Shown here: one piece after another, positions 1 to 8,077 of the stretch
Position numbering within the stretch: position 1 is the first letter of the stretch
Layout: each line of letters starts with the position of its first letter
Assembly: GCA_964520785.1 (NCBI GenBank)
Contig: CAZFQG010000074.1
Coordinates: 1 to 27,915, forward strand
Length of the DNA: 27,915 nucleotides
Direction: 5' to 3'
Source: CAZFQG01 sp964520785
Lineage (GTDB): Bacteria > Planctomycetota > Planctomycetia > Pirellulales > Thermoguttaceae
The notes under the pieces: model-generated
What the model was told of the DNA's origin: nothing
Seen by the model: the letters and a program-made list of their open reading frames with translations, nothing else
Database searches by the model: none
Position numbers and translations under genes: made by a program

Positions 1-50
1 AAATTCGGGATCGCCCCCGGGAATTCGGGAAGTTAATTCTATACGAGTTC

Positions 51-884
51 TTAGTTCGAATGCGACGCCGCCGGAGTCTCGTCGACCATACGGTCGAGTT
101 CGCTCGAAACGGAGGCTCGCGGTACGCGCTCGGGAACAGTCACCGGAAGCTTAATCGTGAACGCCGTCCCCTTGCCGACGGTACTCTGGACCAGCATTTT
201 TCCGTGGTGCGCCTCGACGACCTCGCGGCAGGTGGAGAGCCCGAGCCCCGTGCCCCCTTTTCCGCTGGCGTCCGGGCCCTCCTTCGTCGAGTAGAACGGC
301 TCGAAGATGTGGGGGAGCTTCTCCGCCGGAATTCCGCAACCGTAGTCGCGCACGACCAGATCGGCGGTATTGCTCTCCTCGTCGAACAGCAACTTCACGG
401 CCAGACGCCCTCCGCTGGGCATCGCCTGCCGCGCGTTGATCAGCAGGTTCAAGAGAACCTGTTGGATTTGACTGCCATTGACGCGAACCTCCGGAACCTC
501 GTTCAGGGTCTTGTCGACTCGGACCCGGTACTTGTTCATCTCGCGCTCCAGCAGAAGAAGCGTGTCCTCGATGAGTTCGCGCAGGTCCGTCGGCTCCTGC
601 CCTTTCGAGCGGTTTCTCGCCATGCCGAGGACGCTCTTCGTAATCCTGGCGGCGCGGGTCCCGGCTCCCAGGATTTTGTCGAAGGCCTTATCCCGGGTCA
701 CGGCGTCCTTGTGCCGCATTCCCATCTTCGCGTAGTTGATGATGGTCATCAGGATGTTGTTGAACTCGTGAGTCGTCGTACCCAGAAGCTCGCCAATCGC
801 GGCCAGCTTCTGCGTCCGCGCAAGCTGTTGCTTCAGCGCTTCGATTTCCTGGATAAGCTCGTTTACCTCGTGCTTGCCATCCAT
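51..884 (-). CDS. Soluble NtrB-like sensor histidine kinase
   Basis: A two-component histidine kinase that should autophosphorylate on His39 and pass the phosphate to a response regulator. No regulator gene is in the window. Residues 5-30 look like a short coiled coil. The H-box (H-E-F-N-N) surrounds His39. The N-box with Asn146 and Asn150 lies near residues 144-153, the G1 box D-Y-G-C-G-I at 180-185, the F-box at 194-197 and the G2 box G-T-G-L-G-L at 211-216. There is no membrane segment or PAS domain, so it is probably cytosolic and senses through a partner. The ATG at 884 is preferred over an in-frame TTG at 908 because a GGGG stretch precedes it at suitable spacing. At 278 residues it is a minimal kinase. 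The family is certain; the signal is unknown. Confidence 0.9.
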   Translation of the reverse strand: MDGKHEVNELIQEIEALKQQLARTQKLAAIGELLGTTTHEFNNILMTIINYAKMGMRHKDAVTRDKAFDKILGAGTRAARITKSVLGMARNRSKGQEPTDLRELIEDTLLLLEREMNKYRVRVDKTLNEVPEVRVNGSQIQQVLLNLLINARQAMPSGGRLAVKLLFDEESNTADLVVRDYGCGIPAEKLPHIFEPFYSTKEGPDASGKGGTGLGLSTCREVVEAHHGKMLVQSTVGKGTAFTIKLPVTVPERVPRASVSSELDRMVDETPAASHSN

Positions 885-1263
885 GGCAAAACCCCGGCTT
901 GCTTGCAATAATGAAACCGCCGTTGGACAAATGGTCGAAGGGCGGCGTAAGACGACGGGTATCGCGTAAGAGGCGAAAGGGGACGCGCGTACGATGCGCC
1001 GCGGCGCGACCTTCAGTACCTCGACGACCAGACGAAAAAAGCAGGTGGGACGAAGGCGTGCGACCGGAAAACGGCCGCCTCATCGAGGGCGTGGGGCCGA
1101 GGCATCCCCGCGGGCAGGACGCCTCAACGTGGCCCAGGCCGAATAATACAAACAAAATACATCTACATTTGGTATCGTCCGAAAAACCGGTACATCTCTA
1201 CCCTAACCGAAGCGAAAAAACCGGGACGGACATGGCAATTTAGACAAAGAGTACGGAGTTTTC
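885..1263. other. Non-coding gap upstream of the histidine kinase
   Basis: No convincing gene lies here. A plus-strand ORF of about 114 codons (899-1243) has no recognisable motif or good start. Around 1092-1135 a G+C-rich inverted repeat (GGGCC..GGC with GCC..GGCCC) can form a hairpin without a T-tract. An A+T-rich patch at 1141-1175 contains TATTAT on the minus strand (1148-1143), a possible -10 box for the kinase gene, but no good -35 is visible. Confidence 0.4.
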
Positions 1264-2487
<1,224 letters not shown>

Positions 2488-2675
2488 CAGAAAGTTCCTT
2501 TTTGTATGCCCAGATGAACGTAACTCGATTGATTCATACGGGATTATGCGGTACTATCCTTAAACGATTGGTGCGGCGGCGCGGTGTCGGCCTGTTCGCG
2601 GTCTTGCGGCGCGGCGTCCGCCACGCGGAGCGGGTCTCCCAGGAGAACGAATTCGCGCTTCGTGTTGTGCTCCAT

Positions 2676-2681
2676 TATACT
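2676..2681 (+). promoter_or_regulatory. Possible -10 box (TATACT) for surE
   Basis: TATACT matches the sigma-70 -10 consensus at five of six positions and lies 25 bases before the GTG start. Only a poor -35 is seen at the right distance, so this is weak evidence. Confidence 0.3.
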
Positions 2682-2705
2682 TATCCGAATTACCGAGAAG
2701 CCAGC

Positions 2706-3566
2706 GTGTTAATTCTACATACCAACGATGACGGCATCTATGCCCCCGGTTTAGCGGCGTTGGATCGCCATCTACGCCATTTGGGGGAAACCCACGTCGT
2801 TGCACCGGCGACCGAACAAAGCGGTGTCGGCCACAGCATTACCTATCTGACGCCACTGATCGTTAAGGAGGTCTATGACGGAGATCGTCACTGGGGATGG
2901 GCGGTCGAGGGAAGTCCGGCGGACTGTGTCCGTATCGGCACGAAGGAGCTGCTGCCGAATATCCCGGACTTGGTGGTCAGCGGAATCAACGGCGGTTTGA
3001 ACGCCGGGATCAATGTCCTTTATTCCGGTACGGTGGCCGCCGCGGTGGAAGGCGCGTTTTTCGGCATCACGAGTGTTTCGGTTTCACTGGAGTATGACGA
3101 ACACGCGCGTTTCGATGACGCGGCCTCAATCGCGGTGGGGATCATTGAGCGACTCCTGGAGCAAAAGGGCACCGACCCGCAGTTGTTTAACATCAATATC
3201 CCAACTGCCGCGCTCGACGGTGATCCCGAAGTCCGCGTAGCGCCCATGAATACAGTCCGATTCGGTGACCAGTTCGAAAGGCGGACAGATCCTTGGGGTC
3301 GGACATACTATTGGTGTACCGGCAATCCGCCACCACCGGCGAGCCAAATGGTCAGTGATTTGAGCCTCCTGGCGGAAGGCTGCGTCAGCGTGACGCCTCT
3401 GCACTTCGACCTCACGGAGAGCCGGCTGCTGGAAGAGATGCGAACCTGGGATCTCAAGCCGCGGACCTCGCTGGTTTCCGGTGTCGAAGCCGTTGCCCGG
3501 CCGGACGTTCGACCCGGAAAAAAACGCCAGTCGACGGCTGCCGATTCAGAGGAGGAGCCGGTATAA
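2706..3566 (+). CDS. surE: 5'/3'-nucleotidase SurE
   Basis: SurE hydrolyses nucleoside monophosphates and is a metal-dependent survival protein. The start is taken as GTG at 2706 because it puts the family N-terminus L-I-L-H-T-N-D-D-G at residues 2-10, with metal-binding Asp8 and Asp9. Ser39 and Asn95 (in S-G-I-N-x-G-x-N-x-G) fall at the expected places, followed by Y-S-G-T-V-A-A-A. The reading frame is open upstream to 2433, but that stretch does not resemble SurE. At 286 residues it is somewhat longer than usual. The extra part is a charged, low-complexity C-terminal tail. A small lipoprotein gene follows 29 bases later on the same strand. Confidence 0.93.
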   Translation: MLILHTNDDGIYAPGLAALDRHLRHLGETHVVAPATEQSGVGHSITYLTPLIVKEVYDGDRHWGWAVEGSPADCVRIGTKELLPNIPDLVVSGINGGLNAGINVLYSGTVAAAVEGAFFGITSVSVSLEYDEHARFDDAASIAVGIIERLLEQKGTDPQLFNINIPTAALDGDPEVRVAPMNTVRFGDQFERRTDPWGRTYYWCTGNPPPPASQMVSDLSLLAEGCVSVTPLHFDLTESRLLEEMRTWDLKPRTSLVSGVEAVARPDVRPGKKRQSTAADSEEEPV

Positions 3567-3567
3567 T
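3562..3567 (+). promoter_or_regulatory. Possible -10 box (TATAAT) over the surE stop codon
   Basis: A perfect TATAAT hexamer overlaps the surE stop codon, 28 bases before the lipoprotein start at 3596. No convincing -35 is visible at 16-18 bases, so it could be chance. Confidence 0.25.
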
Positions 3568-3595
3568 CGAAGAATCTCTCAGAAAGAGGATGAAC

Positions 3596-4171
3596 ATGCT
3601 TCGGATACCGTTTTTCTTCGTCGTCGTGGTGTTCCTCGCAGGATGTGTCGGCGGTGAACCGGACCCAGCGCCACAACAAATAGACACCCCCCATGAAGAT
3701 GGTTATGGTCTGCGCCAAGAGGGCCCGGGCGATACCCCCCTCCCTACCATCCCGGTACCGGCTCAGTCACTTCCCACGTCGCAAGAGCCATCGCGTTCCC
3801 CCACTGAGGGTGACGCGGGTTTTGATCAACAATATGGGGATTCCACCACCGAACGCGTCGCCGCACGAGCGGGAGTTGGCAAGAGAGGCCAAGGATACGG
3901 TGGAGGAATCATTACGGAGCCGATCTCGTCGTATTTCAAAACCCGCGATCGGATGGCCTTCGGCATTCAGATTCCCCACGCGATGCGGCTATTTCACGCG
4001 GAACACAACCGCTATCCGAAGGACATGGAGGAATTCGAGCGAGTCATTCTTCAACCGGCGCAGATTGTGCTGCCGGAGCTTCCAGAGGGGCATCGCTATG
4101 TCTTCGACCCGACTGAAGTCGATATTTCCAACGGAGAAACCGGCCTGATGGTGGAGCGCCCGCGCCAGTAG
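3596..4171 (+). CDS. Small predicted lipoprotein, function unknown
   Basis: I do not recognise the family. The N-terminus is a lipoprotein signal: a short basic start, a run of F and V residues and the lipobox L-A-G-C, with the lipidated Cys at residue 17. Residues 20-100 are low complexity, rich in P, T, S, E and G, a likely periplasmic linker. The last 75 residues look folded (M-R-L-F-H-A-E-H-N-R-Y-P, then L-P-E-G-H-R-Y-V-F-D-P). They resemble the short C-terminal part of pseudopilin-like planctomycetal proteins. Two ATGs are possible. The one at 3596 is preferred over 3590 because AGAGGA (3585-3590) would touch the earlier one. It lies 29 bases after surE and may be cotranscribed. Confidence 0.7.
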   Translation: MLRIPFFFVVVVFLAGCVGGEPDPAPQQIDTPHEDGYGLRQEGPGDTPLPTIPVPAQSLPTSQEPSRSPTEGDAGFDQQYGDSTTERVAARAGVGKRGQGYGGGIITEPISSYFKTRDRMAFGIQIPHAMRLFHAEHNRYPKDMEEFERVILQPAQIVLPELPEGHRYVFDPTEVDISNGETGLMVERPRQ

Positions 4172-4282
4172 GGAGGGTATGACAAGAAGTACCGGATGGG
4201 GATTTCTTTCGTCATCTATCGGGTTTTCCGCACTCCGCCAGGAAATGGGAAAAAATCAAGACAAAAAGGGAGGTTCCGTGCT

Positions 4283-4310
4283 TTGCGGGGGTCCGAGTGA
4301 AGGGTACAAT
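4283..4310 (+). promoter_or_regulatory. Candidate promoter for the small RNA at 4317-4429
   Basis: TTGCGG (4283-4288) and TACAAT (4305-4310) are separated by 16 bases. The -10 matches consensus at five of six positions and the -35 at three. A start near 4317 would give an RNA of about 113 nt ending at the terminator below. Confidence 0.4.
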
Positions 4311-4316
4311 ATACGT

Positions 4317-4429
4317 AGCTGTCTCGTATCACCCTTAGCGAACTTGAATGCCAATGAGCGCGTTAGGGGAGTGACATGCAGACCGCGCCACGTAGGAGCA
4401 ATCCTTTTTGAGGCGCGGTCATTTTTTTT
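4317..4429 (+). ncRNA. Candidate small RNA with two hairpins and a terminator
   Basis: The segment can fold a 9-bp stem, CCCTTAGCG (4332-4340) with CGTTAGGGG (4361-4369), including two G-U pairs and a 20-nt loop. After an 11-nt spacer comes the strong terminator hairpin at 4381-4420 and eight T residues. No reading frame fits. If transcription instead comes from upstream, AAGGGT (4300-4305) can pair with ACCCTT (4331-4336), with inner pairing ATACG/CGTAT, and this excludes the first stem. It could also simply be the long 3' UTR of the lipoprotein gene. I cannot assign it to 6S, SRP, tmRNA or RNase P RNA. Confidence 0.45.
4381..4429 (+). terminator. Intrinsic terminator on the plus strand
   Basis: A perfect 9-bp stem, GACCGCGCC (4381-4389) with GGCGCGGTC (4412-4420), is followed by one A and eight Ts (4422-4429). 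The T-tract is only on the plus-strand side and ends at the first base of the stop codon of the minus-strand Fe-S carrier gene. It therefore stops plus-strand RNA just before it would become antisense to that gene. Confidence 0.8.
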
Positions 4430-4757
4430 AGTGGTGACCGCAACCGGGGCAACCGACGTTCTGGTAGTTTGGATTCTCGATCTTGAATCCTCGACCCGCG
4501 GGACCGTCGACGAAGTCGACCGTCGCCCCTTCAAGATGCAGGTCGAATTTCTTGCTGGCCACCAGCCGGATTCCGTGCTGATCGTAGACCGCATCTCTGT
4601 CCGGGTCGTGTTCGTTGTCAAAACCCAGGGAATATTGCAGCCCGGAACATCCGCCGCCGACGATACCCATACGAACGACGGTTTCCTCGCCATACTGTTC
4701 GGAATCGAGAATCTGGCGGATTTGATCGGCGGCGGATTCGGTAATGGTAATGCTCAT
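4428..4757 (-). CDS. A-type iron-sulfur carrier (HesB/IscA/ErpA family)
   Basis: A small protein of 109 residues that should bind and deliver Fe-S clusters to apoproteins. The first conserved Cys (Cys37) is in G-G-G-C-S-G-L-Q-Y, and the hydrophobic core with V-D-F-V-D-G and I-E-N-P-N matches the family. The C-terminus is odd. Family members normally end with C-x-C (C-G-C-G-x-S-F), but here it reads C-P-G-C-G-H-H, with Cys103 and Cys106 two residues apart, followed by two terminal His. I checked this against the bases. The ATG at 4757 is preceded by GAGAGA. No suf or isc genes are nearby. Whether it is IscA, ErpA or SufA cannot be decided. Confidence 0.88.
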   Translation of the reverse strand: MSITITESAADQIRQILDSEQYGEETVVRMGIVGGGCSGLQYSLGFDNEHDPDRDAVYDQHGIRLVASKKFDLHLEGATVDFVDGPAGRGFKIENPNYQNVGCPGCGHH

Positions 4758-4996
4758 TTCGTCTCTCTCAATCTAAAAAGGTTCAAAGGTTTGCCGATCC
4801 GAGAAGGGAATTCGGTAATCATTACTCGAATCGCACTCTCTTACACGTCCCTTCGCCGAAGCAAGTATTCTTCAGGATCACCGACAATCGATTTCACCGA
4901 TCCGCTGAGCCATTTTTTGCCGACGGTTCCCTTGCGTTCGGCGGACTCCCGTTCGCGGAACAGAACCGGTTGGATCGGTCAATGAGGGACTTTTTC

Positions 4997-5749
4997 CTAT
5001 TCCCCTTCGCTGGAAGCCTTGACGACTGATTTGAAAACGCCAAAGGTTCCCGGAATGTGAAAATCTTCCTCCGTAGTCTCGGGGTCGACCCACGAAATCC
5101 AGTTCTCAATCGGGGCGTCCCCCTCACCGTGACTAAACTCGGCACGGAATACGCCAACTCGCAGTTTTCCCGACTCCAACGAAGGCAGACCAAGCGACTC
5201 CAGCGATTTCAGAGGGATTAAGCCCTCAATTGTATACCCCGTCTCCGTTCTTTTTCCAGCGGTCTGTATGCCAGGAAATTCCCAGGTGAAGTCGAAATTC
5301 CTGTGGAACGAAGCCATATAGTCGAGCTTTCTCCCCAGGTAATCCATTTCGACGCTGTAGTACTTCTTCAGATCAAGGTCCGGAGCAAAATAGAACTCAA
5401 CACGATCTTCGCCGATCAGAGCCATTTCTCCCTCGGTCTTTTCGTCGATGACAACGTCGTCATCGACGACTTCGAACGCGAAATAGAGCGTATCCGCGTC
5501 ATGAACCGCGCGGAATGAGGTGGGAGGAGCCGGGACGTCTCGCCAAGGGAAAACGAAATCCCTTTCCACATTAGCCTCTTTCCAGACGGGTTCATCCAGT
5601 ACCCCGTCGAGCCGGACATTTGGATCGGTGACCCGGACGACGTCGTACACCTTGGGGGACTTACCCTTGACGCTCGAAGCGGAGTCACCCGGCGGGCTCG
5701 TATTACAGCCTAACGCAGTCAATAACACGGCGGCAACAATGCGTTGCAT
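4997..5749 (-). CDS. Lipoprotein with a CBM9/DOMON-like sugar-binding domain
   Basis: A 250-residue protein with a short lipoprotein signal (L-T-A-L-G-C, lipidated Cys at residue 15). The rest resembles a family 9 carbohydrate-binding-like beta-sandwich: R-L-D-G-V-L-D-E-P-V-W near residue 47, then the pattern D-A-D-T-L-Y-F-A-F-E-V-x-D-D-D, then E-D-R-V-E-F-Y-F and finally W-I-S-W-V-D-P. These are the usual landmarks. The ATG at 5749 is chosen over an in-frame TTG at 5761 because GGAG lies six bases upstream of it. It follows uxaC by 53 bases on the same strand. The pair may be cotranscribed, which would fit uronic-acid polymer use, but no degradative enzyme is encoded here to prove it. Confidence 0.82.
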   Translation of the reverse strand: MQRIVAAVLLTALGCNTSPPGDSASSVKGKSPKVYDVVRVTDPNVRLDGVLDEPVWKEANVERDFVFPWRDVPAPPTSFRAVHDADTLYFAFEVVDDDVVIDEKTEGEMALIGEDRVEFYFAPDLDLKKYYSVEMDYLGRKLDYMASFHRNFDFTWEFPGIQTAGKRTETGYTIEGLIPLKSLESLGLPSLESGKLRVGVFRAEFSHGEGDAPIENWISWVDPETTEEDFHIPGTFGVFKSVVKASSEGE

Positions 5750-5802
5750 GAGTTTCTCCAATAACGGCGGCGCGAATTCTCCCTGGTCGCTGCCACGAGA
5801 GT

Positions 5803-7218
5803 CTACTCGCCAAGATCGAATTTGAAATAATTGACCGCGTTATCGTAGCAGATGTCCGACACCATCTTTCCGATGAGCTCGAAATCGGCCGGCAGAAGGC
5901 CCTGTTCCATTTCCCCGCCCAGGAGGTTACAGAGGGTCCGCCGGAAGTACTCGTGCCGAGTGAACGAGAGGAACGAGCGGCTGTCCGTCAACATGCCGAT
6001 GAACCGCGAGAGCAACCCGTGGTTCGAAAGGCTGTTGAGTTGGTCCTCCATTCCCTGCTTCTGATCCAGAAACCACCATCCGCTGCCGAACTGCATCTTT
6101 CCGGGGCTGGACCCGTCCTGAAAACACCCGATCATGGTGGCGAAGACATCATTCCACGCCGGATTCAGGTTGTACAGGACCGTCTTGGTGAGAGAACCCT
6201 CCGTTTCGAGCCGGTCCAAGAAGCGGGCCAACGATTCGGCCACGCACCAATCCCCCATCGTGTCAAACCCGGCGTCGCGACCGAGCGCCTGATACTTCAG
6301 CGTGTTTACGTTCCGCATCGCTCCTATATGGAATTGCTGGATCCAACCGCGAGCGTGGTTCATTTTGGCAAACTCATGGAGCATGGCCGATTTGAATTTG
6401 TCGATCTCATCGCCCATCAATTCGTTTCCGCGGCGGATCCGGCGGAAAACGGTTTCTATTTCCGACTTCTTATATTCCTCCGCCCGAATGAAGTCCACCC
6501 CGTGGTCGGAGAGCCGGCACCCCAAAGCGTGGAACGTATCGTGGCGCTGCTTGAGCGCCTCCATGTACGACTCGAAGCTGTCTTTGATGTCGACTCCACT
6601 GGCTTCGGCGAGCCGCTCCACCCACGCGTTGAACTCATCGGAATTCTCGACGGCCACTCCCATATCCGGTCGAAACGTGGGAAGAACCTTGATCTCCATG
6701 GACGTATCGGCCGCGATGACTCCGTGGTGTTCGAGTTGGTCCGTGGGGTCGTCGGTCGTGCAAATCAGCTTCACGTTCATCTGCCGCAAGATGCCCCGGC
6801 AGGAGAACTCCTCACTCGAAAGCGTTTCGCGCGTTTCGTCCCATATCCCCTTCGCCGTTTCGGGGCAGAGAAGGCGGTCGTTGATTCCCAACGGCCTCTT
6901 CAGCTCCAAGTGCGTCCAATGGTACAGCGGATTACGCAAGGTCTGCGGAACGGTGTACGCCCATTTTTCGAATTTCTCCCAATCGGAGGCGTCCCCCGTA
7001 CAGTAACGCTCCGGGACCCCTGCCGCTCGCATGGCCCGCCATTTATAGTGATCACCGTTGAGCCAAATCCGCGCAAGGTTCTCGAACCGACTATCCTGTG
7101 CGATCTGCTTCGCAGGCAAGTGAGAATGGAAGTCGACGATCGGCTGGTTCTCCGCGTAATCATGGTATAGGCGCTCTGCGGCTTCGGTTTGAAGGAGGAA
7201 GTTTTCCGTGATGAACAT
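5803..7218 (-). CDS. uxaC: Uronate (glucuronate) isomerase UxaC
   Basis: Isomerises D-glucuronate to D-fructuronate and D-galacturonate to D-tagaturonate, the first step of uronic acid catabolism. The 471-residue length matches the family. The N-terminal metal motif D-F-H-S-H-L is at residues 29-34 (His31, His33). Other landmarks are P-L-Y-H-W-T-H-L-E-L near 118, the C-T-T-D-D-P-T-D segment, R-G-W-I-Q-Q-F-H-I-G-A-M-R-N and the C-terminal D-N-A-V-N-Y-F. GGGAG precedes the ATG at 7218 at good spacing. No other uxa, uxu or kdg gene is present, so the pathway must be completed elsewhere. The A+T-rich palindrome at 7431-7445 could be an operator for it. Confidence 0.95.
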   Translation of the reverse strand: MFITENFLLQTEAAERLYHDYAENQPIVDFHSHLPAKQIAQDSRFENLARIWLNGDHYKWRAMRAAGVPERYCTGDASDWEKFEKWAYTVPQTLRNPLYHWTHLELKRPLGINDRLLCPETAKGIWDETRETLSSEEFSCRGILRQMNVKLICTTDDPTDQLEHHGVIAADTSMEIKVLPTFRPDMGVAVENSDEFNAWVERLAEASGVDIKDSFESYMEALKQRHDTFHALGCRLSDHGVDFIRAEEYKKSEIETVFRRIRRGNELMGDEIDKFKSAMLHEFAKMNHARGWIQQFHIGAMRNVNTLKYQALGRDAGFDTMGDWCVAESLARFLDRLETEGSLTKTVLYNLNPAWNDVFATMIGCFQDGSSPGKMQFGSGWWFLDQKQGMEDQLNSLSNHGLLSRFIGMLTDSRSFLSFTRHEYFRRTLCNLLGGEMEQGLLPADFELIGKMVSDICYDNAVNYFKFDLGE

Positions 7219-7430
7219 ACGTGGACTCCCGTGTACCGTCTAAACTCAATTAAACACCCTTTGGTCACGGCGAAAGCGCGCGATAACCGGTGTTGTAGTT
7301 CAAATCCCAGGACCGTCACCGACCCTCTCTCGCAAACTGATTAGCGGCAAGTCTAACCTCCGCGGGTGCGAAGGTAAACCCCCGCTTTTTGGGGTCATCC
7401 AGCTTAGAGAAGATATTTTTTGCAACCTAT

Positions 7431-7445
7431 ACTAATTTTATTAGT
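7431..7445. promoter_or_regulatory. Perfect palindrome, possible operator
   Basis: ACTAAT and ATTAGT are perfect inverted halves around TTT, in an A+T-rich patch of otherwise G+C-rich DNA, about 215 bases upstream of uxaC. The symmetry suits a dimeric repressor such as a uronate-responsive GntR or LacI protein, but no regulator gene is nearby. Confidence 0.35.
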
Positions 7446-7529
7446 AAATCGAGGCCCATCGGGGAAGTCGAAATCGAATAGAGTCAAGATAGATTACCAC
7501 GCGAATACGCCCCGCCAAGAAAGAACAGT

Positions 7530-7563
7530 CCCCGCCGTCTGCATTGGAAGCGTAACGGCGGGG
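7530..7563. repeat. 8-bp perfect inverted repeat with 18-nt loop
   Basis: CCCCGCCG (7530-7537) is complementary to CGGCGGGG (7556-7563). It is a stable hairpin on either strand, with no T-tract, so it is not a classical terminator. Its role is unknown. Confidence 0.5.
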
Positions 7564-7718
7564 CCGGAACGGAGAAGAAGCCTAGCTTTGTACTAGAAGG
7601 AATTAAAGGGAGCAAACGTTACGCGCAGGTGACCATCTTCTGGCGAATGCAACGCACGAAGCGTCCGGCATGCATGCAACAAAACCCCTCAATAAAGGTG
7701 TTGTTGTGGTTGTCGATA

Positions 7719-7746
7719 CCCTGATTTATCCACACCCTGGTTTATC
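7719..7746 (+). repeat. Two 12-base direct repeats and a DnaA-box-like site
   Basis: CCCTGATTTATC (7719-7730) and CCCTGGTTTATC (7735-7746) differ at one base and are 16 bases apart. The junction creates TTATCCACA (7726-7734), the Escherichia coli DnaA-box consensus. A similar CCCTGGTTTA occurs at 9656-9665, just after the SDR gene. This may be a tandem protein-binding site upstream of the promoter at 7763. One DnaA box is not evidence of an origin. Confidence 0.4.
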
Positions 7747-7768
7747 GCTCGAGAAATTACGATATAAT
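7741..7768 (+). promoter_or_regulatory. Candidate promoter for the suhB leader
   Basis: A perfect TATAAT (7763-7768) is preceded by TTTATC (7741-7746) at 16 bases. The -35 matches only in part. Transcription from about 7775 would run through the hairpin chain into suhB. Confidence 0.4.
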
Positions 7769-7774
7769 CACTCC

Positions 7775-8040
7775 CTTACCAACGACGATGGCCAAACTTA
7801 CATGTTCGGACAAGTTGGCGAGAATGAACAAACGTCTCGGAATCGGAGGCGATAGCCTATTGGGTTAAGTTGATCAGTATTCGTGATAATAACCAACTTG
7901 CACGGGATTTGTCCAGTTGCGCGGGCGTGGAAATGGACGGAATTCGGAAAATCCACCAGGTTTAGTGACCTCATTATGGGGGATTCTGGCCGTTTTTGCC
8001 ATGTTTCGGGGCTTGTTGGCAGAATACGAGCCCCTTGGTC
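7775..8040 (+). ncRNA. Candidate structured leader RNA or ncRNA before suhB
   Basis: Successive stems fill this stretch: CGAGA/TCTCG near 7818-7840; AAGTTGATCA (7867-7876) with TGAT (7884-7887) and CAACTT (7894-7899); GGATTTGTCCA (7905-7915) with TGGAC (7934-7938) and AAATCC (7949-7954); AGGT/ACCT (7958-7971); TGGC/GCCA (7987-8001); and GGGGCT-T-GT (8008-8016) with AC-G-AGCCCC (8026-8034). The suhB ribosome site follows 30 bases later. It ends without a T-tract, which favours a leader over a free RNA. The minus strand could fold similarly. I recognise no known RNA class. Confidence 0.4.
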
Positions 8041-8077
8041 GTGCTGTTCAGCGGTTTGGCAATGAGGAGTCATTCTG

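Larger units (their letters stand above)
7219..8077. other. 859-base non-coding region between uxaC and suhB
   Basis: No gene is supported. A 61-codon plus ORF at 7670-7855 has no motif or ribosome site. The left part, facing uxaC, has the palindrome ACTAAT-TTT-ATTAGT (7431-7445) and the inverted repeat CCCCGCCG (7530-7537) / CGGCGGGG (7556-7563). The middle has two 12-base direct repeats (7719-7730 and 7735-7746) with one DnaA-box-like TTATCCACA (7726-7734). The right part is a chain of hairpins described separately. Confidence 0.6.

Noticed and set aside
2..30. Nine-base direct repeat AATTCGGGA at 2-10 and 22-30
   Set aside because: It is at the very edge of the window, so its context cannot be judged and no element can be defined.
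4172..4429. Known housekeeping RNA (6S, SRP, tmRNA, RNase P) for the structured RNA
   Set aside because: None of the conserved sequence motifs of those RNAs that I can recall is present; likewise for 7775-8040.
4860..4992. Short minus-strand frame with a lysine/serine-rich 45-residue translation
   Set aside because: No ATG, GTG or TTG start near its beginning and no motif.
7298..7307. GTTCAAATCC resembling a tRNA T-loop
   Set aside because: The flanking bases do not form a T-stem and no acceptor, D or anticodon arms can be drawn around it.
7726..7734. Replication origin suggested by the DnaA box TTATCCACA
   Set aside because: Only one box is present, there is no dnaA, dnaN or similar gene and no A+T-rich unwinding element. 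One exact nine-mer is fairly likely by chance in 28 kb.
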